From positions 1-36,642 of the forward strand of contig VFFB01000013.1 of NCBI GenBank assembly GCA_018882585.1: 36,642 nt of DNA, given 5' to 3'. The position numbers were made by a program, and so were the translations under genes. This DNA is from Candidatus Kapaibacterium sp. Its GTDB lineage: Bacteria; Bacteroidota; Ignavibacteria; Kapaibacteriales; Kapaibacteriaceae. The notes beneath the pieces were generated by a model. That model was not told the origin of the DNA, searched no databases, and worked only from the letters and a program-made list of their open reading frames with translations. Shown here in pieces: positions 8,363-18,469 of the stretch (position 1 is the stretch's first letter; each line of letters starts with the position of its first letter).

Positions 8363-9964
8363 ATGTCTCTTCGTTTTAGTCTTCCTGACACAAGATCATT
8401 GCCTCGGGATTTCTCCGCGGCACTGGTCGTCTTTCTCGTTGCCCTTCCGCTTTGTCTTGGTATCGCTCTTGCCTCGGGAGCACCACTCTTTGCGGGCATC
8501 GTAGCAGGTGTTATTGGAGGCCTTGGTCTTGCCTGGTTTTCAGGGTCTGAGCTTAGCGTCAGCGGTCCTGCCGCCGGACTTGCCGTGGTTGTCCTGTCTT
8601 CTATCAACCAGCTTGGCTCGTTCGAGGTGTTTCTGTCAGCAGTGGTTCTTGCCGGAGTCCTGCAGATGGGCATCAGTCTTCTCCGTGCGGGTACACTTGG
8701 CAACTACATTCCAACGAGCGTTATCAAGGGAATGCTTGCTGCCATCGGCATCACGATCATCCTGAAACAGATACCGCATGCTGTCGGCTTTGACCGAGGA
8801 TTTACAGACGAGGAGCAGGCCTTTGCCGGAAGGCAGTGGATGGACATCTTCATCGACCCTGTCAATGCATTCTCGGTGCTGCACCCCGGTGCCATTACCG
8901 TAAGTGTGGTTTCGTTGATCATCATTCTTGCATGGGATAGTGAGCCCGTGAAACGCATGCGCTGGACCGGCTACACCCCGGCAGCGCTCATTGCCGTTAT
9001 CATCGCTGCTCTGCTGAATGAGGTATTCCAACTGGCGATGCCGGCCTTCAGGTTGTCGGCAGAACGTGGCCACCTTGTGGAACTACCCGTAGCCGCAGAT
9101 ATCGCCAGTTTCTTCGGCTATGTTACAACGCCCGATTTTTCGGCCATGTGGTCGCCCGCCGTTTGGTCTGTTGCGCTCACGATCGCCGCGATCGCTTCGA
9201 TCGAGACGTTGTTGTCAATCGAAGCTGTCGACAAAATGGATCCGATGAAACGCATTTCGGATGCAAACAGAGAACTCTTCGCACAAGGTATCGGCAACGC
9301 CCTGAGCGGTTTGTTTGGCGGGCTTCCAGTGACATCCGTTATCGTGCGGAGCTCTGCTAATGTCTTTGCCGGTGGGCGTACAAGGTGGTCGGCTATCCTG
9401 CATAGTATGTTGTTACTACTGGCCGTTCTGTTCATTCCAACGCTGCTCAATCGCATACCATTGGCTGTACTTGCATCAGTGCTTCTTGCCGTAGGTTACA
9501 AGTTGTCCTCTGTGAAACTCATTCGGGCAATGTTGCGAGAAGGCATTTCGCAGTTCGTTCCGTTTATCGTTACCACGGTCATGGTGGTTGCAACCGACAT
9601 CCTGCTGGGTGTTGCCATCGGCATCCTGGCAAGCATATTCTTCGTTATGCGAGCCAATGATCATGCCGCATTCACGGTAGTCAACGATGGCAAGAACCAT
9701 CTGATCAGATTCAACAAGGATGTGTCATTCATCAACAAGTCCCGTCTGAAGGACATTCTGCGATCGATACCTGATGATGCCTTCCTGATAGTTGATGGTG
9801 CCAAGGCCCTGTGTATCGATCATGATGTGTACGAAATGATCGCCGAATTCGAGCAGGCAGCCTCGTTCAGAAACATCCACATCGAATACCACAATTACCA
9901 CGGCAAAGAGCGTCCATGGCGCAAACGGAGATCACATGGAATCGTATCAACGACTGCTACTTAA
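8363..9964 (+). CDS. SulP family anion transporter with STAS domain (probable bicarbonate/sulfate carrier)
   Basis: 533 residues. About the first 430 contain 10-14 hydrophobic helices, with SulP signatures [18 protein letters not shown] near the N-terminus, SVSGPAAGL, and [18 protein letters not shown] in the second half. The last 90 or so residues form a cytoplasmic STAS domain ([32 protein letters not shown]). The 3' end overlaps the beta-carbonic anhydrase gene by 29 bases, a pairing common for SulP bicarbonate carriers, so bicarbonate is the most likely substrate; sulfate remains possible. ATG 8363 was chosen because SulP homology begins just after it and a promoter-like element lies upstream. 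There is no strong ribosome-binding site. Confidence 0.88.
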   Translation: MSLRFSLPDTRSLPRDFSAALVVFLVALPLCLGIALASGAPLFAGIVAGVIGGLGLAWFSGSELSVSGPAAGLAVVVLSSINQLGSFEVFLSAVVLAGVLQMGISLLRAGTLGNYIPTSVIKGMLAAIGITIILKQIPHAVGFDRGFTDEEQAFAGRQWMDIFIDPVNAFSVLHPGAITVSVVSLIIILAWDSEPVKRMRWTGYTPAALIAVIIAALLNEVFQLAMPAFRLSAERGHLVELPVAADIASFFGYVTTPDFSAMWSPAVWSVALTIAAIASIETLLSIEAVDKMDPMKRISDANRELFAQGIGNALSGLFGGLPVTSVIVRSSANVFAGGRTRWSAILHSMLLLLAVLFIPTLLNRIPLAVLASVLLAVGYKLSSVKLIRAMLREGISQFVPFIVTTVMVVATDILLGVAIGILASIFFVMRANDHAAFTVVNDGKNHLIRFNKDVSFINKSRLKDILRSIPDDAFLIVDGAKALCIDHDVYEMIAEFEQAASFRNIHIEYHNYHGKERPWRKRRSHGIVSTTAT

Positions 9965-10577
9965 CAACAAGGCTTGGGTAAATGACAAGCTGAATCTTCG
10001 CGAAGATTTCTTCTCGAGGATGACACTCAGTCAGGAGCCAGAGTTCTTGTGGATTGGCTGCAGTGATTCGCGTGTTCCGGCTGAGGAAGTGACCGGTGTC
10101 GAACCCGGTGAGATCTTCGTCCACCGGAACATTGCCAATCTGGTGATCCATACCGACTTCAACATACTGTCGGTACTGCAGTACGCCGTTGAAGTGCTCA
10201 AGGTCAAACACATCATCGTGTGTGGACATTATGGCTGCGGAGGCGTCCGTACCGCCATGTCTCGAAGGCACCTCGGCTTGATCAACAAGTGGCTGCGGCA
10301 CATCAAAGACGTGTATCGATTGCATGCAGGCGAACTTGAAAGCATTCACGACGAAAACGTCCGCTTCGATCGCCTGGTCGAATTGAATGTCATGGAGCAG
10401 GTACATCACCTCGCCGAGATCTCATTCGTGCAGCAAGCTTGGCGTAAGGGAGATAGACCGACAATCCATGGCTGGATCTACGACATCCACACAGGCTACC
10501 TGAAAGACCTCGTGAAGATCACGCCGGGTGAATTGCCCCACCACATCTACACCTACGAATTTCCCGACGACGAGTAA
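9936..10577 (+). CDS. Beta-class carbonic anhydrase
   Basis: 213 residues. Beta-carbonic anhydrases are zinc enzymes interconverting CO2 and bicarbonate. The zinc and catalytic residues are all present: CSDSR gives Cys42, Asp44 and Arg46, and CGHYGCGG gives His98 and Cys101. The length and the ending HHIYTYEF are those of Can-type enzymes. GGAG lies 6 bases before the ATG, inside the last codons of the SulP gene. The overlap implies co-translation and a joint role in bicarbonate uptake or retention. Confidence 0.95.
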   Translation: MESYQRLLLNNKAWVNDKLNLREDFFSRMTLSQEPEFLWIGCSDSRVPAEEVTGVEPGEIFVHRNIANLVIHTDFNILSVLQYAVEVLKVKHIIVCGHYGCGGVRTAMSRRHLGLINKWLRHIKDVYRLHAGELESIHDENVRFDRLVELNVMEQVHHLAEISFVQQAWRKGDRPTIHGWIYDIHTGYLKDLVKITPGELPHHIYTYEFPDDE

Positions 10578-10597
10578 CCTCAATCACTGCCATCCAA

Positions 10598-11263
10598 ATG
10601 CTGTCAGCAAGATTCTTCCGATTCTTCGCCGAGCTTGAGCGCAACAACACCCGCGAGTGGTTTCATGACCATGCGACTGAGTTCAAGGAGCACGTTCAGG
10701 CGCCCTTCCTGGCACTGATAGAGCAACTGCTGTCACACATGCAGTCCCGCGATTCGCTCATCGCAATGTCTGCTAAGGACGCCTTGTTCCGGATCCATCG
10801 TGACGTGCGATTCGCGAAGAATAAGGCACCATACAAGACGGCAATGGGGGCAGCGATCGGGCGTGGCGGGCGCAAGGACATGGCAGAACCAGGGTTGTAC
10901 ATCGAGGCACATGCTCGCGGCGGACATATTGCCGGCGGCATCTATATGCCTTCGCGAGAGCAACTCGCCGATATCCGAAGCTGGATCGCCGATCATCACG
11001 ACGAACTTGATCGCGCCGTCAACGATCCCGCCTTCGTGCAAGCCTTTGGTACGCTCCGCGGCGAGCGCAGCAAGGTCATGCCCGCAGAGTTCCGCGACGT
11101 TGTGGCGTCGGCCCCGCTGATCGTTCATAAACAGCTGTATTACTGGGGCGACATCACGAAGCAGGATCTTTTGGCCGCAGACGCTGCAGAGCGCATCATG
11201 GCCAAGCACGATGCCGCTGCTCACGTCAACGACGTGCTACGCCGCGCTCTGCACGGCCAATAG
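10598..11263 (+). CDS. DUF2461 / TIGR02453 family protein
   Basis: 221 residues. FFRFFAELERNNTREWFHDH at the start, RIHRDVRFAKNKAPYKT near residue 68, GGIYMPSREQL, and the ending region HKQLYYWGDIT are the conserved blocks of this family. Its function is unknown. It starts 20 bases after the carbonic anhydrase stop and is probably the third gene of that operon, although the ribosome-binding site is weak. It is convergent with the TonB receptor gene, with only 40 bases between their stops. Confidence 0.9.
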   Translation: MLSARFFRFFAELERNNTREWFHDHATEFKEHVQAPFLALIEQLLSHMQSRDSLIAMSAKDALFRIHRDVRFAKNKAPYKTAMGAAIGRGGRKDMAEPGLYIEAHARGGHIAGGIYMPSREQLADIRSWIADHHDELDRAVNDPAFVQAFGTLRGERSKVMPAEFRDVVASAPLIVHKQLYYWGDITKQDLLAADAAERIMAKHDAAAHVNDVLRRALHGQ

Positions 11264-11303
11264 CCGACAGTCCACACCGTGGGCCCATCTGCCGTTGTCG
11301 TGA

Positions 11304-13757
11304 TCAGAATGTGTAGGTGGCTGTCATCGTAGCTTGTCGGCGTAAGATTGTGCCGCCAAAGATCTCGTAATGCGCATTGTCAAGCGCGTTGAACACATTG
11401 GCACTCACGCGCAAAGAGGGCATTACGTAGTATCCCACGCTCATGTTCACCACCCAGTACGTCGGTACCGAACCTTCGAAGGCTCCGGCCAGCCAGGTGA
11501 AGGCGTCGACCCAACGGGCGTTGACGCTTACGTCGAGCGCGTTAGGCAGGACATAATCAAGCCCGATGTTTGCACGATGTCGCGATGTATTTGCCACGAT
11601 CTTCTGTGCAGGTACATCGTTCGACGCAACCTTGTAGTCCAGGTAGGCATAATTGGCGTTCAGCGTCAGGTCGTTCGTGAGGGCATACGTCAACGCCAAT
11701 TCTGCACCGTACTCATCAACGGCAGCGACGTTCGCCGGCGAAATGGCAAGTGCGGCCTTACCCTCGTACGCGACAAGTCGATCGAAGTCGGCCTTGCCGA
11801 TCTGTGCAAGCAGGACGCTGTCTCCTACGGCATTCCACTCGCTGTTGCCACTGTTCGTTCGCCAGGGCGTGTAAACCTCGGGCGTGATGCCACCAAGCGG
11901 AGCCGAGATCAGGTCAGAGCGGCGGTTGTAGTACAGATCAGCACTTACGAACAGGTTCTTCGTCACCGAACCGCGATAGCCAAGTTCGATCGACAGCGCC
12001 TTCTCGGGCTCGAGCTCCGGATTGCCGACGTTCCAGCGAGAGGTCTGGCCAAGGTTCAGGTTTGATGCCGCCTGGTCGCCAAAGCGCGCCTTCAGCACCG
12101 AGTCGACCGCCAGGCCAACAGCCGTAAGGTCACGCGGGGCTCCGGCCGGCGAACGACGGAAGAGCTCCGTGTAGCTCGGACGCAGGAACGACCTGTTAAG
12201 CGTTAGACGCAGCGACTGACCGGCCGCCGGTTCGAACACCAGGGCAAGCTTTGGCGAGAACTGCAGCGGGAACAGTCGTGATTGGTCTACACGTGCCGCG
12301 CCCACAAGCGTTAGCTTGTCGGCAGCCTTCCACTCGAGCTGTCCGTAGGCTCCGCCGAAGATCGCCGTCACACGTGTGGGCGAGATCAGCGTCATGTCGG
12401 CCAAGAACTTCCCGGCCGAATCCGTCGGTGAACTCACGTCATGATACTCGTACTGCGCACCAACGATGTACCGCAGGGCACCGTCCATCAGCGTGTTATT
12501 GTACTGCGCATCAACTCCCAGTACGTCCGAGAGTTCAAGCGAGCGTGCATTCGCATTGTAGACCAGCTGCTGCATCGCTTCGGGCGTGTTCCGACGCTGC
12601 CACAGCGCTTGCACATTGATGTTCGACGAATTGTATGCGGCCCGTACAAAGGGCTTTTCGACACGCTGCACCAACAGGCGACCGGTTTGATTCACGTACA
12701 TTTCGTTGCCGCTGATCGACATTCCACCTTCGACGGTCATGCGCTCGTCGTCGGTAATATCGTAGTCCAGACGAGCTGTTCCCACATACTCGAACGGATG
12801 CTTCGCTGCGTCGCTGAGCGCCTTTTTGTCGAGCGCGCCGGCACGACGCAGTGCGGTATCAAGTGATGGATACTCGGCCGTCGTGGTACGGGGCACCAGA
12901 CCATAATTGTATTGCGTCGATGCGCCGATGTTGATCTTGTATGCGAGTTTATCATAGGCCCCGGCATGCCGGATCGATGCACGATACGTCTCCCACTCAC
13001 CGCCCGTGATCGACACACGCGTGCCAAGCACTTCACGCGGAGCGTATGTGCGCATGTTGATCACGCCATTGTAGGCGTTCTGTCCGTACAGGGCCGATCC
13101 CGGCCCCCTTACAACTTCGATGCCTGCGATGTCACCCAAAACGGACGAGATTGAATTCCACTCGTTAAGGTTGATCAGGGGCGTCGACGGATCACGGCCG
13201 TCGATAAGTACCAGCGTGCGACGCGTGATGGAGTTGTTGAATCCACGGGTGTTGATGTTGAAGTCGTTGGCACCGCTCTGCACGACATCCACACCGGGCA
13301 AATGCTCCATGGTCTTGCCGATGGAACCATGAGCGTTGCCGCGCTCAATATCGAGCGGCGTGACCACACTCACGGCAGCCGGAGCATCCGTGAGTTTCTG
13401 TTTACGGCGGGCCGCGCCGTACACAACAACATCGCCAGTATTCTTCGAGGTTGATCGAAGGGCCACGGAAACGGATCCAAAGACATCGTCGGCAACGATG
13501 ACCGTGCGTTGCTCCGTAAGCCAACCGGGACCGCTGAAACGCACGATCAGGTTACCGTACGGTAGACCCTTCATCGTGAACTCACCTTTCGAATCGGTGT
13601 AGGCCATCGTATTCGTGCCTTGCACAACGACGCGAATGCCGGCCAGCGGCGTGGCCGTGGCAGAATCCGTTACGATGCCTGCAAGGTTTCCGTTGCTAGC
13701 CGCGAGGGCGCAGGCCGATGCAAGCAGCCACGTCAGAATGTAGCGGGTAATGCGCAT
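11304..13757 (-). CDS. TonB-dependent outer-membrane receptor with carboxypeptidase-regulatory-like domain
   Basis: 817 residues. Signal peptide about 1-20, CarboxypepD_reg-like beta-sandwich about 24-100 (GIVTDSATATPLAGIRV, SKGEFTMKGLPYG), plug domain about 122-240 (VVTPLDIERG, MEHLPGVDV, IEVVRGPGSALYGQNAYNG), then a 22-strand beta-barrel ending in TATYTF with the terminal Phe typical of outer-membrane proteins. The family takes up substrates such as siderophores, oligosaccharides or cobalamin using TonB energy. The substrate cannot be read here: there is no SusD partner or regulator beside it. It is monocistronic, with its own promoter element about 38 bases upstream. Confidence 0.93.
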   Translation of the reverse strand: MRITRYILTWLLASACALAASNGNLAGIVTDSATATPLAGIRVVVQGTNTMAYTDSKGEFTMKGLPYGNLIVRFSGPGWLTEQRTVIVADDVFGSVSVALRSTSKNTGDVVVYGAARRKQKLTDAPAAVSVVTPLDIERGNAHGSIGKTMEHLPGVDVVQSGANDFNINTRGFNNSITRRTLVLIDGRDPSTPLINLNEWNSISSVLGDIAGIEVVRGPGSALYGQNAYNGVINMRTYAPREVLGTRVSITGGEWETYRASIRHAGAYDKLAYKINIGASTQYNYGLVPRTTTAEYPSLDTALRRAGALDKKALSDAAKHPFEYVGTARLDYDITDDERMTVEGGMSISGNEMYVNQTGRLLVQRVEKPFVRAAYNSSNINVQALWQRRNTPEAMQQLVYNANARSLELSDVLGVDAQYNNTLMDGALRYIVGAQYEYHDVSSPTDSAGKFLADMTLISPTRVTAIFGGAYGQLEWKAADKLTLVGAARVDQSRLFPLQFSPKLALVFEPAAGQSLRLTLNRSFLRPSYTELFRRSPAGAPRDLTAVGLAVDSVLKARFGDQAASNLNLGQTSRWNVGNPELEPEKALSIELGYRGSVTKNLFVSADLYYNRRSDLISAPLGGITPEVYTPWRTNSGNSEWNAVGDSVLLAQIGKADFDRLVAYEGKAALAISPANVAAVDEYGAELALTYALTNDLTLNANYAYLDYKVASNDVPAQKIVANTSRHRANIGLDYVLPNALDVSVNARWVDAFTWLAGAFEGSVPTYWVVNMSVGYYVMPSLRVSANVFNALDNAHYEIFGGTILRRQATMTATYTF

Positions 13758-13794
13758 ATGGTAACGTTTGTGTGATTATTGACCAACTGGTCGG

Positions 13795-13802
13795 CAAAAC
13801 TA
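13795..13802 (-). promoter_or_regulatory. Promoter -7 element TAGTTTTG of the TonB receptor gene
   Basis: On the minus strand TAGTTTTG is an exact TAnnTTTG match, embedded in GCTTGCATGCGTAGTTTTGC. The upstream half is shared with the PNGase F-like gene. The distance to the ATG, about 38 bases, is suitable for a short leader. Confidence 0.6.
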
Positions 13803-13828
13803 CGCATGCAAGCAAGGATATCAACCTT

Positions 13829-13873
13829 AAAAACGACAACAGCCGCAGGAAATCGAGGATATCCTGCGGCTGT
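13829..13873 (-). terminator. Rho-independent terminator of the metalloprotease gene
   Basis: A 12-bp perfect stem, ACAGCCGCAGGA (13839-13850) with TCCTGCGGCTGT (13862-13873), and an 11-base loop. On the minus strand it is followed by TTTTT (13829-13833). It lies 21 bases after the stop of the metalloprotease and directly before the promoter of the TonB gene, so it separates the two transcription units. Confidence 0.85.
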
Positions 13874-13893
13874 CGTTGCAAAACGTTCTTTGT

Positions 13894-16800
13894 CTACCGA
13901 AGCATCACAGGCCACATTCGGTTACCTGACGCCGACGTCACGACGACAAATGCAGCGCCGCGACGTTCCGTCGAAACACGGGTCACGTCGCCGGTGGGCA
14001 CAATCTGCTCGGTACGTCCAAGGACGTCAACAATGCGGATGAGTGTTGCCGAGGGATCGCGGACAATGATCTGTGAGGTGCGGGCCTCATACCAAACGTG
14101 TGGCGATGAGATGTCGTCCTGCACACTCACCGGCGTCTCGGCGTTCAATGCGATCGACGTTGGTGTAGGACATCCGTCGATATCAAACTCCAGAACACCC
14201 GTCTGTTTGCCTTCGGTGGTGGCAATAGCAGCGATGAACAGTACCGTGATCGTACTCTTCTGCAAGGGCTTGAACTTGGCACCTACGGCAAGATCCGTCT
14301 GGAATGGCCCTGTGATCTTGACGCGCGACACGTTGAGCTGTGACACACCCGTCACGTCGGGAATCAGCGTCACCGTCCGTGCGATCGTCTCATTCGACTG
14401 TCCAAGTCCGAAATCGATCGATTCAGGCGCTCCAAGCTCATAGGGGGCAATGGTAGCGCGGATGGGTATAGACATTGTTCCTTCGCAGCCAGGAGACGTG
14501 TACGACGCGATGATTGTATCGACCAGCTCTCCTTCAGGGAAGACCCCACGAATCACGATGGAGATGTCTTGTATCATCTCCGCCTTGAGCGTCAGCGGAA
14601 GGTTCGATGTCACGGTCAGGCCCGTAGTGCGCTGCATTGCGAGTGATCGCAGCACGACGTCCTTCTTCGTGTTATTGCGGATGGAGACCGTTTGAATTCG
14701 CTCAGTAGTGGCTTCACAGGCACTCATCGCTGCAAGATCAATACCCGTCGCCGATGCAGGCCGCACAGAACTGCGCACGCCGCCAAGTGGCAGGATGTAT
14801 GTTCGCTTGCAGTATTGGTCGTTGAACCTGATGGTATCGCGAACCTCGCCAATGAATGGCACAACAGTCTTCACGGTAACGGACGTTGTGGCGCCCGGTG
14901 GGATAACGACGGGCAACGTCATCGCCGGTATAACCCTTGTGGCTGTCACCGATACGATGCGCACGGTATCCGTCGAAGTATTCCGAAGCTCGACTGTATG
15001 CGATATCTCATTCTGACAGGCTTCCATCGACGGAACTGTTACGCGGTTAGGTTGGAGGGCCAGATCCAGACTTCGCACAATCAGTGGTGTCGATGCCGTA
15101 TCCGAACATCCACGAGCATCGGTGACGATGCAGAACAACGTACCCGTTGTCATTGCGTTGATCTTCAATGTCGTATCGAAGGCGTTCAGACGGGTCTTTC
15201 CAAGGAGCCACGTCGTGCTGTACGGAGCTGCACCATCCTTGATCGAAGCCGTGATTTCGATCTCTTCACCGGCGCAAAGCTTGGAAAGCTCGGGAAGCGT
15301 CACAACAGGCGGCACGTTCACGGTCACGTTCATCGTATCGTATCCCACGCAGCCATTCAGGTCCGTAGCCTTTAGGACCAGACGCAGAGAGCTATCGGGT
15401 CTGATCTCTATGGTCGACGCATCGAGCGTGGGGTCGACCTCGCCGTTCACCGACCACTGGAGTGTGTACGTCGGCGCCCCGCGTGTGATCTGTGCAGCGA
15501 TCGGCAAGTAGTCTCCACGACAGATCGTTGCATCAGACGGCAGGAAGACGCGCGGACGTTCGTACACGCCCACATTGATCGTGATGCGAGCTGTATCGCC
15601 GCATTCATGAACGGCCGTACATGTGTACGGCGTCGTCGTTGTTGGCGAGGCGACGGTGCGCTTCGTTGTTGTTGCCGAGAGGTTAGCGGTGGGCGACCAT
15701 GTATATGTGATCGTTCCTGTGCCGCACGACGTGATCGAGGGATCCAAGACCACGGATTCCCCTTCGCAGATCATCACCGTTGGTGGATTCGAGAGCACCA
15801 TCTGAGCGTTCACCGTTACCTTGACAGTATCGCGGCGAACCATTCCCATGGCATCCGTTACCGTGCATACATAGCTGGTTGTGCGCGCTGGCGTCACGGT
15901 AGGCTGTGCCGACGTCGGATTCGTCAGGTACGTCGTAGGCGACCACGAATAGGTGAACGGTCCTGTACCGCCTTGCGTTGTCACGCGCAGGGTCGACGTC
16001 GTGTTCGGGCACACTGTTGTGTCGTTTCCGGCGTTCACAGCCAGATCGCTGATCAGTGGGACGCAGGCAGCGGCAGCAGCAAGTTCACTCCGCATCAGCG
16101 TCTGCACCCGCGCGTGAAACTGCAAGTTGGTACCCTGAGCTGTCAGGTGACAGTAGCTCATGATCGTGCCTTTCACCGCCTTGGTGCCTGTAAAGCAACC
16201 GCCTTCGGCGGTGTAGCAGGAGTCGATCGGCGGAGCCCACGAACAGGAATGCGTATGCGGCGAACCGACGTTATGGCCAAGCTCATGCGAGGTAACATCC
16301 GTATCCCATACGTAGCCCGCCGCAGGATAGACGATGTTGTTGTTCAGGCCATCAACCGCATATCCCCAGTCGTAGTTGCACAATACCTCAAGGTAAGCGA
16401 TGCCTCCGATACCGTTGACGCCCGAGAACATGTGCGCGATGGAGCGGTTCACACCTACAAGGTTCGTGCGGCCCCAGTCGCGGAATTGCGTCAGGAGGTT
16501 CGTGGAGTTTGTACCCGGCCACGGATCGTTCACCGTCCACAGATTCCACCGTTTGATGAACAGATTTCCGGCAACGTCACGCTCATAGATGTCGCTGCAG
16601 GCTGCGATCACATCCTCGGCATAATCCGTGGCCGTTACGGCATTGTTGCCGTGATCTTGAAAGTACGTGAAGTCACCTTCGATCGCCATCTCGATGCGGC
16701 GCAGCGTGCCGGCCTGGGTCTGTTCGCCGCCCTTGCCCTTGCGTTCGTCGATCGGCGTCTTCCGCGAATCGTCCGTACCGCAGTCCCACGGTTGCGGATG

Positions 16801-17310
16801 CTTCGCGAAGCGTTCGTCGAACACGATCATCGTGACCTTGCCAAAGGGCATAGCCGTGGGCGAGATCAGAAAGCGGCGATCCTGTACGGCTGTCCGGATA
16901 TCGATGTATCCAACCGCGTAGTGCGGGTGGCAGGCAAGCATCACGTGTGAGCCGGCAACGCCCTTGATGGAGCCGCGCAGGAGGATGCTTTCGGGCTTGA
17001 CGATCGGCACCTGTCCCTGTTCCGTCATGGCCGTCAGCACGGCATCGGGCGCAAAGACGCGAAAGCGTTCCACTTGGAGCGTTACCCTGCCAAGGTCAGG
17101 CACATCAAGTGGCACTTCGATGGTCGTACGGTCGGGGATGCGAAGGCCAAGAGAATAGGCCGACGCAGAGACCGTGAAATACGTGGCCGGATGCGACACG
17201 CTCAACGTGTCAGGCCTGACTGCAGACGCAAGGATGTCGTGGCGTTCAGCCGCGATCATGGCATGTGTGGCCAGAAACAGACAGAGAAGAACTTGTACCA
17301 TACGAACCAT
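13894..17310 (-). CDS. Secreted reprolysin-like zinc metalloprotease with Ig-like repeats and T9SS sorting domain
   Basis: 1138 residues. Signal peptide about 1-20 and a propeptide-like region to about 200. The catalytic domain holds the extended zinc motif HELGHNVGSPH (His342, Glu343, His346, His352), a metzincin of the M12B/reprolysin-like kind. From about residue 415 there are PKD/Ig-like segments (PFTYSWSPTTYLTNPTSAQP, TITYTWSPTANLSATTT) followed by choice-of-anchor-like beta repeats. The last 70 residues have the T9SS sorting layout (VDVLGR). It is probably exported across the outer membrane to digest protein. The ATG at 17310 has CGGAG 6 bases upstream; Met4 is a possible alternative. 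It is monocistronic, with a terminator downstream. Confidence 0.9.
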   Translation of the reverse strand: MVRMVQVLLCLFLATHAMIAAERHDILASAVRPDTLSVSHPATYFTVSASAYSLGLRIPDRTTIEVPLDVPDLGRVTLQVERFRVFAPDAVLTAMTEQGQVPIVKPESILLRGSIKGVAGSHVMLACHPHYAVGYIDIRTAVQDRRFLISPTAMPFGKVTMIVFDERFAKHPQPWDCGTDDSRKTPIDERKGKGGEQTQAGTLRRIEMAIEGDFTYFQDHGNNAVTATDYAEDVIAACSDIYERDVAGNLFIKRWNLWTVNDPWPGTNSTNLLTQFRDWGRTNLVGVNRSIAHMFSGVNGIGGIAYLEVLCNYDWGYAVDGLNNNIVYPAAGYVWDTDVTSHELGHNVGSPHTHSCSWAPPIDSCYTAEGGCFTGTKAVKGTIMSYCHLTAQGTNLQFHARVQTLMRSELAAAAACVPLISDLAVNAGNDTTVCPNTTSTLRVTTQGGTGPFTYSWSPTTYLTNPTSAQPTVTPARTTSYVCTVTDAMGMVRRDTVKVTVNAQMVLSNPPTVMICEGESVVLDPSITSCGTGTITYTWSPTANLSATTTKRTVASPTTTTPYTCTAVHECGDTARITINVGVYERPRVFLPSDATICRGDYLPIAAQITRGAPTYTLQWSVNGEVDPTLDASTIEIRPDSSLRLVLKATDLNGCVGYDTMNVTVNVPPVVTLPELSKLCAGEEIEITASIKDGAAPYSTTWLLGKTRLNAFDTTLKINAMTTGTLFCIVTDARGCSDTASTPLIVRSLDLALQPNRVTVPSMEACQNEISHTVELRNTSTDTVRIVSVTATRVIPAMTLPVVIPPGATTSVTVKTVVPFIGEVRDTIRFNDQYCKRTYILPLGGVRSSVRPASATGIDLAAMSACEATTERIQTVSIRNNTKKDVVLRSLAMQRTTGLTVTSNLPLTLKAEMIQDISIVIRGVFPEGELVDTIIASYTSPGCEGTMSIPIRATIAPYELGAPESIDFGLGQSNETIARTVTLIPDVTGVSQLNVSRVKITGPFQTDLAVGAKFKPLQKSTITVLFIAAIATTEGKQTGVLEFDIDGCPTPTSIALNAETPVSVQDDISSPHVWYEARTSQIIVRDPSATLIRIVDVLGRTEQIVPTGDVTRVSTERRGAAFVVVTSASGNRMWPVMLR

Positions 17311-17333
17311 GTCGAACTCCGATTACTTTCTGG

Positions 17334-17341
17334 TAAAAATA
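17334..17341 (-). promoter_or_regulatory. Promoter-like element TATTTTTA before the metalloprotease gene
   Basis: Minus-strand TATTTTTA differs from TAnnTTTG at one position and lies 24-31 bases before the ATG at 17310. Confidence 0.4.
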
Positions 17342-17385
17342 CAGAGAATCGGGTGGCGGCGTGCCTCGAAAGCCGATCACGGATG

Positions 17386-17967
17386 CTAGTGCACTGGCTC
17401 GAACTGTCCGTCAGAACGTAGCCGCAACATCGAGTCGTCGAACTGCTCGGTCGACTGGAACGTATCCGTTTCGCAGTCGAATCGATGCTCGAGCTCGGCA
17501 ATGCGCAGTGTTCCGTCGGCTTCCACCATGCAACCTCGAACGTATGTCGAGGCGCAATCGACTTTCAGGATGCCGATACATGTATTGCTGATAGGAGTGC
17601 CGTTCGCCGTGACAACAGCATATATGCTGTGATCGACACCGGCCGCCGCACCCTGCACAAAGTAGGTCGTAAGTGCCCGTGCATCGTCGAGCGCACACGT
17701 ACGAATTCGCGAGACCTTGAGATCCGTTTCTGCCCCGATGGAGTCCGTCAGTTGCAGTGCGTTGAGCATGGTGTCTGCCTCTGCCCCTTTCAGCAACTTC
17801 ATCCCCTTCCACGTGTCGGCCGGATCTTTCAGAATAGGTTCTGTGATTCGCAGACACTCATTACACGCCAGGTTGCAGGGGGCAAGGTTGATCGCCTGCG
17901 GCTGTGCCTGCATCAGGACTGTTGCCAGGATGATGGCGGCTGCGATAGTGCAGAAGCTGCGCATCAT
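17386..17967 (-). CDS. Small secreted cysteine-rich hypothetical protein
   Basis: 193 residues, family not recognised. It begins with a signal peptide of about 21 residues (IAAAIILATVLMQAQ). The mature part has about eight cysteines (CNLACNEC near the start, then CALDD, CIGIL, VDC, GCM, FDC), suggesting disulfides in the periplasm or outside the cell. Its ATG overlaps the stop of the preceding gene (ATGATG), so it is translated from the same mRNA as the protein at 17964 and the methyltransferase. There is no T9SS tail or lipobox. Confidence 0.75.
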   Translation of the reverse strand: MMRSFCTIAAAIILATVLMQAQPQAINLAPCNLACNECLRITEPILKDPADTWKGMKLLKGAEADTMLNALQLTDSIGAETDLKVSRIRTCALDDARALTTYFVQGAAAGVDHSIYAVVTANGTPISNTCIGILKVDCASTYVRGCMVEADGTLRIAELEHRFDCETDTFQSTEQFDDSMLRLRSDGQFEPVH

Positions 17968-18464
17968 TTGGGCTGGCGGCGATCGAACGTGAGCTTGAAC
18001 GTATTCAACAGGCCATACTTCTTGCCGGCCCGGCCACTAACGTGCCATGCCTCGGAACCGCAGCGCTGAAGGTGCTCTTCGTCATACATGCGGAAATGCA
18101 CCTGTCGGTCGTACCACTTGCGCAGCTCGAGCATCGATACGTCCAGTTGACGCTGTGCCTCCAACTCCGACTGGAACTGCATGGTGATGACGATCTTGTA
18201 AAGTCCGTCTTCGGCCTTCGTATAGAACAGGGCACGCGCTTTCGGGGAGACCTTTGCCGTGACCATCGTATCGCCATCCACTACATCGTACGACATGTCC
18301 TTGGCGCCACCATACAACATGCTGTCCAAGATGGCGCGCGCCGATGTTCCGTAGGGTGCATACGGCGTTTGACAGCTTTGCAAGATCCACGGGAGCGGAA
18401 ACCGTTGTGCCGACGCGGACATACCGGCAAACAGAATGACAAGGAAGATGATGACCGTTCGCAT
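17964..18464 (-). CDS. Small secreted hypothetical protein
   Basis: 166 residues, family not recognised. A signal peptide covers about residues 1-20 (MRTVIIFLVILFAGMSASAQ), which fixes the start at 18464; an upstream extension to 18512 would put 16 polar residues ahead of it. The mature part is mixed alpha/beta with a charged helix around SELEAQRQLDVSMLELRKWYD and two cysteines. It starts 5 bases after the methyltransferase stop and overlaps the next secreted protein by 4 bases, so all three form one operon. Confidence 0.75.
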   Translation of the reverse strand: MRTVIIFLVILFAGMSASAQRFPLPWILQSCQTPYAPYGTSARAILDSMLYGGAKDMSYDVVDGDTMVTAKVSPKARALFYTKAEDGLYKIVITMQFQSELEAQRQLDVSMLELRKWYDRQVHFRMYDEEHLQRCGSEAWHVSGRAGKKYGLLNTFKLTFDRRQPK

Positions 18465-18469
18465 GAAGT

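Noticed and set aside
15607-16950. 447-codon plus-strand open frame
   Set aside because: Antisense to the metalloprotease, including its zinc motif; no recognisable protein and no ribosome-binding site.
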